Made by a program: the position numbers and the translations under genes | The notes under the pieces: model-generated | What the model was told of the DNA's origin: nothing | Database searches by the model: none | What the model saw: the letters and a program-made list of their open reading frames with translations, nothing else | Shown: in pieces, positions 1-5,932 of the stretch | How the letters are laid out: each line of letters begins with the position of its first letter | Position numbering within the stretch: position 1 is the stretch's first letter | Assembly: GCA_021790955.1 (NCBI GenBank) | Contig: JAJYFI010000117.1 | Coordinates: 1-5,932, forward strand | DNA: 5,932 nt | Direction: 5' to 3' | Origin: a bacterium | GTDB taxonomy: Bacteria > Elusimicrobiota > Elusimicrobia > UBA1565 > UBA9628

Positions 1-1109
1 TGCCCGTCTTTAAGCGCCTGCGCGCAGCCGGCGTCCCCGTCGTCAGCGAGCTGGAACTTGCCCTCGCCTTCTCTGCGGCGGGCGAAATCATCGCCGTGTC
101 GGGGACGAACGGCAAGACGACCACCACCGCCCTTGCCGGAGAAATCTTCAAGCGAGCCAGGGGAGAAAAGCGCGTCCACGTCTGCGGCAATATCGGCCTG
201 CCCGTTTCCGAGGCCGTTCTTAAGGCCCGGCCGGGAGATACCCTCGTCATCGAAGTCTCAAGCTATCAGCTTGAAGACTCGCGGAGTTTCCGCGCCCACG
301 CGGCCTGCCTCCTCAACGTCGCCCCGGACCACCTCGACCACCACGGGAACTTCCAGGCCTACGTTGCGGCCAAGTCCCGGCTATTCCGGAACCAGCAGGG
401 CGGCGACTGCGGCGTTTTCAATGCCCGCGACCCTTGGACGGTCAAGATCGCCCGCGGATCGCCCGGGCGGCGGCTTTTCTTCGGCAAGGAAGGGTCCAAC
501 GCCTGGCCAAAGGGAGGACGGCTGCGGTTGCGGCTTGATGGGAGTCCGGAATATTCCGTGCGGCCGCCCGCCCTCCTTGGCGAACATAATCTCGACAACG
601 CGATGGCGGCGGCGCTTCTGGGACTTGGTCGCGGCATCTCCTCGGCGGCGATCGAAAGCGCTTTCCGTGATTTTACTCCGGTCGAGCACCGCTTGGAGAC
701 CGTCGGGAGCTTCCGCGGGCTTGTAGCAATCAATGATTCGAAGGCGACGAACGTGGATTCGACCGTGGCGGCGCTTAAGGCTGTGCGCGCCAAGAAAGGA
801 GGGGTGCTCCTGATTTTGGGCGGCCTCGACAAGGGGAGCCCCTACCGGCCCTTGCGGCCGCTCCTGGCCGAGGGGACGAAGGCCGTTCTCACGATCGGAG
901 AGGCCGCCGCCAAGATCGAAAGAGAACTTTCAGGGGCCGTTCCCATTTTCAGCTGCGGGGAGATGAAGACGGCCCTCGCGACGGCCTTCGCTCTGGGGCA
1001 ACCAGGCGACATCCTTCTCTTATCGCCTGCCTGCGCTTCCTTCGACCAATTTCGGAACTTCGAGGATAGGGGCCGCGCCTTTAAGAAGCTGCTCCGGGCG
1101 TATCTATGA
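1..1109 (+). CDS. murD: MurD, UDP-MurNAc-L-alanine:D-glutamate ligase (5' partial)
   Basis: Cytoplasmic Mur ligase that uses ATP to add D-Glu to UDP-MurNAc-L-Ala, the second amino acid of the peptidoglycan stem. The frame is open from base 3 to the TGA at 1107-1109 and gives 368 visible residues. The family is about 440-460 long, so roughly the first 80-90 residues (most of the UDP-binding domain) lie outside the window. The GTG at 96 is an internal Val just before the P-loop, not the start. Visible motifs, numbered from the first visible residue: ATP-binding GTNGKTTT at 34-41 (bases 102-125), EVSSYQLE at 84-91, NVAPDHLDHH at 105-114 followed by the AAK lysine at 124 (the carbamylated lysine in the family), GEHN at 193-196, NDSKATN at 244-250, and SPACASFDQF at 341-350 in the C-terminal domain. 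The DSKATN and SPACASFD motifs separate MurD from MurC, MurE and MurF. The stop overlaps the ftsW start by 4 bases. Identification is secure. Confidence 0.97.
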   Translation, partial: PVFKRLRAAGVPVVSELELALAFSAAGEIIAVSGTNGKTTTTALAGEIFKRARGEKRVHVCGNIGLPVSEAVLKARPGDTLVIEVSSYQLEDSRSFRAHAACLLNVAPDHLDHHGNFQAYVAAKSRLFRNQQGGDCGVFNARDPWTVKIARGSPGRRLFFGKEGSNAWPKGGRLRLRLDGSPEYSVRPPALLGEHNLDNAMAAALLGLGRGISSAAIESAFRDFTPVEHRLETVGSFRGLVAINDSKATNVDSTVAALKAVRAKKGGVLLILGGLDKGSPYRPLRPLLAEGTKAVLTIGEAAAKIERELSGAVPIFSCGEMKTALATAFALGQPGDILLLSPACASFDQFRNFEDRGRAFKKLLRAYL

Positions 1110-2209
1110 GCCCGCGGGGGGGACGGCCCGACGAGGCCCTCTTCGGGATCGTCACGGCTCTCGTGGCGATCGGCTTCGTGATGATCTATTCCGCGAGCGC
1201 CATCTGGGCCGACGCCTACTTCCACAATTCCTACCATTATCTCGAGCGCCAGGGCATCTGGCTGGTCGCAGGGTGGATCCTTCTGATGCTGGCAAGCCGC
1301 ATGGATTACAATCGTCTCAAAGAGTGGATGACTCCCCTCATGGTCGTCACCGCTATTGCCCTCGCCGGGGCCCTCGCCAGCAGGCCCGTGGCTGGGGTGC
1401 ACCGTTGGCTCAAGATCGGCCCTCTCGGAATCGAACCCTCCGAATTCGCAAAGCTTTCCTTCGTCATCTATTTCGCCTATTACCTCGACTCCCGCCACAG
1501 CAAGCTCGCCTCGCCCGTCGCGGGACTCGTCGTTCCTCTCGGGGTCGCGGGCGTGGGCCTTGCTCTCATCCTCAAGGAACCGGACCTCGGAACTCCGGCC
1601 TTGATTGTGGCGACAGGTCTGCTTCTCCTTTATATCGGAGGGACGCGGCTGAAGCACATCCTTGCCGCCATGGGGCTTCTGGCGCCGGGCCTCGTCTATG
1701 AGCTCCTCCACGTCCGCTACCGCTATGAACGGCTCATGAGCTTTCTCTCGCCGCTCGCGCATTTCCATGGTTCGGGCTATCAGCTGAGCCAGGCCTGGAT
1801 CGCTCTCGGCTCGGGAGGATGGTTCGGCAAGGGGCTCGGGGGCTCGGAAATGAAGCTTCTGCATCTGCCGGCCCCGTTCACGGATTTCATTTTTCCCGTG
1901 ATTTGCGAGGAATTGGGGCTCGTGGGGGGGCTGGCCCTCATCGGGCTTTTCGCCGCGTTCCTGGCCCGCGGGCTCAAAATAGCGCGAGCGGCGCCCGACC
2001 TTTTCGGGATGCTGCTCGCGGCGGGGATCAGCCTCTCGATCGCCCTCCAGGCATTCTTCAACATCGGCATGTCGATTGGCTTGCTCCCAACGAAAGGAAT
2101 CCCCCTTCCTTTCATATCCTTCGGCGGCTCCTCCCTCCTGGGCTCCCTCTTGGGCGTCGGCATCCTCCTCAATATTTCAAAACAGGCGCGCGCCGAAGGG
2201 CTCCGATAG
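1106..2209 (+). CDS. ftsW: FtsW, SEDS-family septal peptidoglycan glycosyltransferase
   Basis: Integral membrane protein of 367 residues that polymerises lipid II at the division septum together with a class B PBP. It is hydrophobic throughout, with about ten likely membrane segments, as expected for SEDS proteins. Recognisable blocks: HRWLKIGPLGIEPSEFAK at 99-116, KEPDLGT at 157-163, GSGYQLSQAWIALGSGGWFG at 222-241, TDFIFPVICEELGLVGG at 259-275, and GLLPTKGIPLPFISFGGSS at 325-343. Asp260 in TDFIF aligns with the Asp that is essential in FtsW and RodA. Sequence alone separates FtsW from RodA/SpoVE poorly; the place between murD and murG makes FtsW the better call. Small departures from consensus are APF before TDF (usually EAH) and FISFGG (usually FISYGG). 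The ATG start sits in an ATGA overlap with the murD stop and has no strong Shine-Dalgarno sequence, which suggests translational coupling. Confidence 0.95.
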   Translation: MSPRGGRPDEALFGIVTALVAIGFVMIYSASAIWADAYFHNSYHYLERQGIWLVAGWILLMLASRMDYNRLKEWMTPLMVVTAIALAGALASRPVAGVHRWLKIGPLGIEPSEFAKLSFVIYFAYYLDSRHSKLASPVAGLVVPLGVAGVGLALILKEPDLGTPALIVATGLLLLYIGGTRLKHILAAMGLLAPGLVYELLHVRYRYERLMSFLSPLAHFHGSGYQLSQAWIALGSGGWFGKGLGGSEMKLLHLPAPFTDFIFPVICEELGLVGGLALIGLFAAFLARGLKIARAAPDLFGMLLAAGISLSIALQAFFNIGMSIGLLPTKGIPLPFISFGGSSLLGSLLGVGILLNISKQARAEGLR

Positions 2210-2212
2210 CGG

Positions 2213-3311
2213 ATGAAACGTCGGATCGTGATTGCCGGGGGGGTGGCGGGGGGGGCATTTTTACCCAGCCCTCGCCCTCGCCAAGGCTCTCAACATTGAA
2301 GGCCACGATGTGCTCGCCCTCGTGCGGCGCGAAGACCCCGCCTGTCGCCTTTTGAGCCAAGAAGGGCTCCCCTACGTGGAGATCGACCTTGTGGGTCTTC
2401 CCCGCTCGCTCTCGCCCAAGCTTCTCCTTTTCGTCTGGAAGCTCGCGACAAGCCTCCCCGCCCTTCGGCACATTCTGAAGGATTTTGCCCCCGACGCCGT
2501 CGTCTCCATGGGCGGCTACCTTGGTTTTCCGCTTGTTCTGGCGGCGGCGCTGCGCGGGATTCCGCGCTACGTCCACGAGTCGAACGTGATTCTGGGTCTT
2601 GCCAACCGAGCAAGCCTCGGCTTTGGTGCCAAGCTCCTGCGCGGGTGGCCGCTGCCCGATCAACCCGGCTCCGAGCTCACGGGGACCCCGGTGCGGCCTG
2701 TTCTGCTGAACAGACGCGGCGCCGCCGAGTGCCGGCTGGCCTTGGGGCTTGATCCCGCCAAGAAGACGCTCCTGGTCTTCGGAGGAAGCCAAGGTGCGCG
2801 CTCGATCAATGACGCCCTTCCGGAGGCTCTCCGTCCGCTTTCACGCGAGAACCTCGATTCTATTCAAATTCTTCATCTGGCCGGCCGCGGGCGCGCCGAG
2901 CCGCTAAGGGCCTCTTATGACCTCCTGGGAGTGCGGGCTGCGGCGCGCGACTACCTCGACGCCATGGAGTTCGCCTACGGGGCGGCCGACCTCGTCGTTT
3001 GCCGGGCCGGGGCCAGCACCCTCAACGAGCTTCTGGCCCAGGAAAAACCAGCGATCCTCATACCCTACCCTTTTGCCGCGGAGGGCCATCAAATGGCGAA
3101 CGCGCGTTTTCTAGAGGAACGCGGCGCCGTCCGTGTCGTGGAGGAGGGCCCTGGTTTCCACGATCGGCTTTCGGGGGCGATCAAGGATTTGCTAGTTTCG
3201 AATCCAGGCCATCTCCGCCACGAGATGCAGCGCCATTACCAGCAAGACGACCTTCCTTCCCCAGCCCTCGCCGCCTCCCGCATGGCGGCGGCCGTCACCC
3301 GCGGGCTGTGA
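2213..3311 (+). CDS. murG: MurG, lipid II-forming GlcNAc transferase, frameshifted near its 5' end as written
   Basis: Peripheral membrane glycosyltransferase (GT28, GT-B fold) that moves GlcNAc from UDP-GlcNAc to lipid I to make lipid II. The natural start is the ATG at 2213, three bases after the ftsW stop; it begins MKRRIVIAGG, the usual first beta strand and glycine loop. In that frame translation stops at 2297-2299 after 28 residues. The rest of MurG lies one frame over, from about 2256 (HFYPALALAKAL) to the TGA at 3309-3311. Dropping one G in the 8-G run at 2248-2255 joins them into 365 residues, normal for the family. Motifs in the repaired protein: GGH at 13-15, MGGY at 99-102, HESN at 121-124, GGSQGA at 190-195 (bases 2781-2798), RAGAST at 264-269 with Glu272, and IPYPFAAEGHQ at 283-293 in the UDP-GlcNAc site. 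A TTG start at 2232 is in frame with the body but would lose the first strand and turn the loop into GGWRGGH, so I do not favour it. Everything after the G runs looks intact, so an assembly error is more likely than decay. Confidence 0.93.
2237..2255 (+). other. Paired G homopolymers at the murG frameshift
   Basis: Seven G (2237-2243), then TGGC, then eight G (2248-2255), directly followed by CATTTT, which encodes the conserved His-Phe of MurG. The upstream MurG frame enters this tract and the downstream frame leaves it displaced by one base. The 8-G run is the longest homopolymer I noticed in the window. Two other 7-G runs (1116-1122 and 1924-1930, both in ftsW) keep their frame. Confidence 0.9.
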
Positions 3312-4090
3312 AGCCGACTCCGCGGCGGCCCCGCATCCTCATCACCAACGACGACGGCCCAGGCTCGCCTGGAGTTCAAGCCCTGATTTCAGCCCTCAGG
3401 CGCGTTGGCGACGTCACCACCATCACTCCAGACCGAGAGCGCTCCGCCGAGAGCCATTCCCTGACCCTTCATAAGCCGCTCAGGCTCAAGCGCTACGGCG
3501 AGGGGCTTTATGCCTTAAACGGCGGCCCCGCCGACTGCGTCCGATTCGCCGTGCTCGAATTCATGGGCCGAGGCGGCGTCGATATCGTCTGCTCCGGCAT
3601 CAATCGCGGCTACAACATGGGAGAGGACATCGTCTACTCCGGAACCGTCGCCGCCGCCCGGGAAGCCGCGTTGCTCAAGCTTCCCGCCCTCGCGTTTTCC
3701 CAGGATTATGCCTGGCCTTTTCACGAACGCTCCGCCGCTTTCGCCGCCAGGCTCGCCAAGTTGGTCCTGAAGCGCGGCCTTCCGCGGGGCGTCTTCCTCA
3801 ACGTCAATTTTCCGCCGACAAACGCCCCCTATCGCCGCGCCGAAATCGCCAGGCTTGGAACCCGCCTCTACACCCACAAGGTGACCAAGCGCTCCGACCC
3901 GAGGGGCGGCCACTACTACTGGCTCGTGGGCAAGGTCGTCGGCGGATTGAAAACGCCGGGGACGGACGTCGTCGCCGTCGCGCGGGGCTCCGTTTCCGTG
4001 ACGCCGCTTCACTGGAATCCCACGGCCCTTGGCTTCTTCAACGATATGGCCGCCTGGAAGTTTTTCCGCGCGGAAGGCTCGCGGCCGTGA
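3308..4090 (+). CDS. surE: SurE, 5'/3'-nucleotidase (survival protein E)
   Basis: Divalent-metal-dependent phosphatase that removes phosphate from nucleoside 5'- (and 3'-) monophosphates; in several bacteria it is tied to stationary-phase or stress survival. The protein has 260 residues, the usual length. Visible motifs: ILITNDDG at 10-17 with the metal ligands Asp15 and Asp16, PDRERSAESHSLT at 41-53 with Ser46 as the likely metal-binding Ser, NGGPADCV at 71-78, and SGINRGYNMGEDIVYSGT at 96-113 with Asn99 as the likely fourth ligand. All expected catalytic positions appear present. The start is the GTG at 3308, in a GTGA overlap with the murG stop; it puts the first beta strand nine residues in, as expected. 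The same frame is open further upstream, but that stretch lies inside murG and is not SurE-like. No Shine-Dalgarno is obvious, so coupling to murG is likely. In Proteobacteria surE usually sits beside pcm, nlpD and rpoS; here it is between a cell wall gene and aspS. Confidence 0.95.
   Translation: MKPTPRRPRILITNDDGPGSPGVQALISALRRVGDVTTITPDRERSAESHSLTLHKPLRLKRYGEGLYALNGGPADCVRFAVLEFMGRGGVDIVCSGINRGYNMGEDIVYSGTVAAAREAALLKLPALAFSQDYAWPFHERSAAFAARLAKLVLKRGLPRGVFLNVNFPPTNAPYRRAEIARLGTRLYTHKVTKRSDPRGGHYYWLVGKVVGGLKTPGTDVVAVARGSVSVTPLHWNPTALGFFNDMAAWKFFRAEGSRP
4072..4077 (+). promoter_or_regulatory. Possible ribosome binding site for aspS
   Basis: GGAAGG lies 9 bases before the aspS GTG, inside the surE coding end. 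It is a partial match to the Shine-Dalgarno consensus at a suitable distance, and supports the GTG at 4087 as start together with the GTGA overlap. The match is imperfect and could be chance. Confidence 0.4.
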
Positions 4091-5865
4091 GCGAGGCCTA
4101 CCGCACCATCGACTGCGCGGCGCTGCGCCCCGAGCATGCGGGGCATGCGGTCCGCGTCGCGGGATGGGTGCATTCCCGACGAGACCATGGAGGCGTCTAT
4201 TTCTTCGACCTTCGCGACCGCTCGGGCGTGGTCCAGGTAGTCGCCCGTCCGGAAGCTCCAGAGGCCTTCAAGGCCGCCTCCCTGCTCGGCCCGGAGTTCG
4301 TCGTCTCCGTCGCCGGCGTCGTGCAGCGCCGGCCGGCCGGCAGCGAGAATTCCAAGATCCCGACCGGGGAGATCGAGCTCGCCGCCACCGGCATCCGCGT
4401 CCTCAATCCGTCGAAGCCCCTGCCCTTCGAGATTGACGAACGCTCGGCCGTGGGGGAGGAGACGAGGCTCAAGTACCGCTTTCTCGACCTCAGACGGCGC
4501 CGGATGCTTGAGAATATGACGATCCGGCACAAGGTCGCGGCCGCCGCGCGCCGCACGCTCGACGCCGAAGGTTTTATCGAGGTCGAAACGCCCATGCTCA
4601 CCAAGGCGACCCCGGAAGGAGCGCGGGACTTCCTGGTCCCATCAAGGCTTTCTCCCGGCGCCTTCTACGCTCTTCCTCAATCCCCGCAGATCTTCAAGCA
4701 GATCCTCATGGTCTCGGGCCTTGATCGCTATTACCAATTCGCCCGCGCCTTTCGCGACGAGGATCTGAGATCGGATCGCCAGCCCGAGCATACGCAGATC
4801 GACGTCGAGATGTCTTTTGTCGAAGAGGCGGACGTGCACTCCCTGGTCGAGAAGCTGATCGTCAGCGCCTGCCGAGCGGCGGGCGTGGAGCTCAAGGCGC
4901 CCTTCCCGAGACTCGACTACGAGGAGGCAATGCGGCGCTACGGCTCGGACAAGCCCGACCTGCGCTATGACTTTGAGATTTCGGAGTTGACGCCCTTTTT
5001 TAGAGAAACAAAGCTCAAGGTCTTCCGCGAGCCCCTCGCGGACGGCGGCGTCGTGCGCGGCCTTAAGGCGGGAGGCTCTTGGTCCCGCTCGCAGCTCGAC
5101 GAGCTCGCCGCCCTCGTCAAGACCCATGGGGCGAAGGGCCTGGGCTGGCTTGAGTGGGAGGCCGAGGGGGCGCCGTCTCCCATCGCGAAATTCCTCGGAG
5201 CCCCCGAGATGGAAGGGCTGCGATCGAGCCTCGAGCCCCGGAAGGGGGAGTGGCTTTTCCTCATCGCCGACAAGCCGGAGGTGGCGGCGCCCTCCTTGGG
5301 AGCGCTCCGCAAGGAGCTCATCTCGCGCCTCAAGCCCAAGCCGAAGACGGATTTTGCGCCTTTATGGGTGCTGCATTTCCCGCTGCTGGAGTGGGAGCCG
5401 GAGGAGAAGCGCTTGACCTTCACGCACAACCCCTTCACGGCGCCGCTAGAAAGCGAGGCGGGGAAACTCGAGAGCGACCCAGGGCATGTGCGCTCGCACC
5501 AATACGACTTGGTGCTCAACGGCGTCGAGCTCGCCTCCGGCTCGATCCGCAACCATCGCGCCGACATGCAGAGGCGCATTTTCGGCCTCATGGGATTTGG
5601 CGAGGAGGAACAGGAACGCCAGTTCGGCCTTCTTCTTCGCGCGCTCGAGTACGGGGCTCCGCCCCACGGCGGCATCGCGATCGGTTTCGACCGCCTCATA
5701 GCCATCTTGCGCGGCGAGGAGTCGATCCGAGAGGTGATCGCCTTCCCGAAGACCCAGAAAGGCATCTGCCCCTTGAGCGAGGCTCCCTCGACCGTCGATC
5801 CGCGCCAGCTCAAGGATCTTCACATCCAGATCGCGCTGCCGCGCCCCATCGCCGTCAAGCCGTAG
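4087..5865 (+). CDS. aspS: AspRS, aspartyl-tRNA synthetase, bacterial type, probably non-discriminating
   Basis: Class IIb synthetase that activates Asp with ATP and loads it on tRNA-Asp; 592 residues, close to the 590 of E. coli. Domains: N-terminal OB-fold anticodon-binding domain (about 1-105, with VAGWVHSRRDHGG and FFDLRDRSGVVQV); class II catalytic core with motif 1 around FIEVETPMLTKATPEGARDF (163-182), QSPQ at 198-201, and motif 2 FRDEDLRSDRQPEHTQID (222-239) with Arg223; the bacterial GAD insertion (about 290-420); then ASGSIRNH (483-490) and motif 3 GIAIGFDRL (529-537) with Arg536. The GAD insertion rules out the archaeal/eukaryotic type. His34 and Gly85 occupy the two positions that distinguish enzymes charging both tRNA-Asp and tRNA-Asn (His31/Gly83 in Pseudomonas aeruginosa) from discriminating ones (Leu and Lys in E. 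coli). That specificity is inferred by alignment from memory. The GTG start overlaps the surE stop in a GTGA. It is the last gene of the visible block. Confidence 0.97.
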   Translation: MSEAYRTIDCAALRPEHAGHAVRVAGWVHSRRDHGGVYFFDLRDRSGVVQVVARPEAPEAFKAASLLGPEFVVSVAGVVQRRPAGSENSKIPTGEIELAATGIRVLNPSKPLPFEIDERSAVGEETRLKYRFLDLRRRRMLENMTIRHKVAAAARRTLDAEGFIEVETPMLTKATPEGARDFLVPSRLSPGAFYALPQSPQIFKQILMVSGLDRYYQFARAFRDEDLRSDRQPEHTQIDVEMSFVEEADVHSLVEKLIVSACRAAGVELKAPFPRLDYEEAMRRYGSDKPDLRYDFEISELTPFFRETKLKVFREPLADGGVVRGLKAGGSWSRSQLDELAALVKTHGAKGLGWLEWEAEGAPSPIAKFLGAPEMEGLRSSLEPRKGEWLFLIADKPEVAAPSLGALRKELISRLKPKPKTDFAPLWVLHFPLLEWEPEEKRLTFTHNPFTAPLESEAGKLESDPGHVRSHQYDLVLNGVELASGSIRNHRADMQRRIFGLMGFGEEEQERQFGLLLRALEYGAPPHGGIAIGFDRLIAILRGEESIREVIAFPKTQKGICPLSEAPSTVDPRQLKDLHIQIALPRPIAVKP

Positions 5866-5880
5866 CGTCCTTGACAATCG

Positions 5881-5928
5881 AGCCGCGAAGCGCCGATCGA
5901 AGGCGTCCCGTCCGCGCCGCTCGCGGCT
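5881..5928 (+). terminator. Inverted repeat just after aspS, possible transcription end
   Basis: AGCCGCGA (5881-5888) and TCGCGGCT (5921-5928) are perfect 8-base inverted repeats starting 15 bases after the aspS stop. The 32-base loop contains a second short hairpin, CGCC (5891-5894) with GGCG (5902-5905) around a 7-base loop. A branched structure at an operon end would fit a terminator or 3' stabilising element. No T tract follows before the window ends at 5932, so an intrinsic terminator is not demonstrated. In GC-rich sequence such repeats also arise by chance. Confidence 0.3.
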
Positions 5929-5932
5929 TCGT

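Noticed and set aside
96..98. GTG as the start of murD
   Set aside because: The frame is open to the window edge, and the GTG is the Val directly before the P-loop, so starting there would remove the whole N-terminal domain.
842..1864. A 340-codon open frame on the minus strand across the murD-ftsW junction
   Set aside because: It is antisense to two well-recognised genes, its translation is low-complexity and rich in charged residues with no known motif, and long antisense frames are expected in GC-rich coding DNA.
2237..2255. Phase-variable G tract controlling murG
   Set aside because: Phase variation acts on dispensable surface genes. Switching off essential murG would be lethal unless another copy exists, so a sequence error is the simpler reading.
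2999..3307. Extension of the SurE frame upstream of 3308
   Set aside because: This stretch codes for the end of MurG in another frame. SurE family proteins begin just before the ILITNDDG motif, which the GTG at 3308 provides, and the extended product would be far too long.
4965..5813. A 282-codon open frame on the minus strand inside aspS
   Set aside because: It lies entirely antisense to the GAD and catalytic regions of aspS and has a Ser/Arg/Pro-rich translation with no family features.
5871..5899. TTGACA at 5871-5876 as a -35 promoter box
   Set aside because: No -10-like element occurs 16-18 bases downstream (CGATCG is there instead), and no gene start is visible beyond it.
5855..5932. 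Possible C-terminal end of a convergent minus-strand gene (25 open codons from the window edge to a stop at 5855-5857)
   Set aside because: It is too short to recognise, and the other minus-strand frames are also open here, so there is no basis for choosing it.

Overview
The window is a tightly packed block of five co-directional genes on the + strand of a high-GC bacterium (mostly G or C in third codon positions by eye). From left to right they are murD (5' end cut by the window edge), ftsW, murG, surE and aspS. About 67 bases after aspS hold no supportable gene. No tRNA, rRNA, mobile element, CRISPR array or clear promoter is visible.

The first three genes are a piece of the division and cell wall (dcw) cluster. 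MurD adds D-glutamate to UDP-MurNAc-L-Ala in the cytoplasm. FtsW is the multi-pass SEDS glycosyltransferase of the division septum. MurG makes lipid II on the inner face of the membrane. The order murD-ftsW-murG is standard, but murC/murB/ftsQ do not follow murG as they usually do. Instead come surE (a metal-dependent nucleoside 5'-monophosphatase) and aspS (aspartyl-tRNA synthetase). Three of the four junctions are 4-base ATGA/GTGA overlaps and the fourth (ftsW-murG) has a 3-base gap, so the block is most likely one transcript with translational coupling.

Two points stand out. First, murG is interrupted as written. The ATG at 2213 opens the right N-terminus but is out of frame with the rest of MurG. 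The break lies in or next to two G runs (7 and 8 G) that encode the glycine-rich loop. Removing one G gives a normal 365-residue MurG, so a homopolymer sequencing or assembly error is the simplest explanation. Second, AspRS carries His34 and Gly85 at the two anticodon-domain positions that mark the non-discriminating type. This predicts that it also charges tRNA-Asn and that the genome relies on GatCAB for Asn-tRNA.

The organism makes peptidoglycan and divides with FtsW. The sequence does not fix its phylum. I see no wholly novel system here: these are conserved housekeeping genes in an unusual order.
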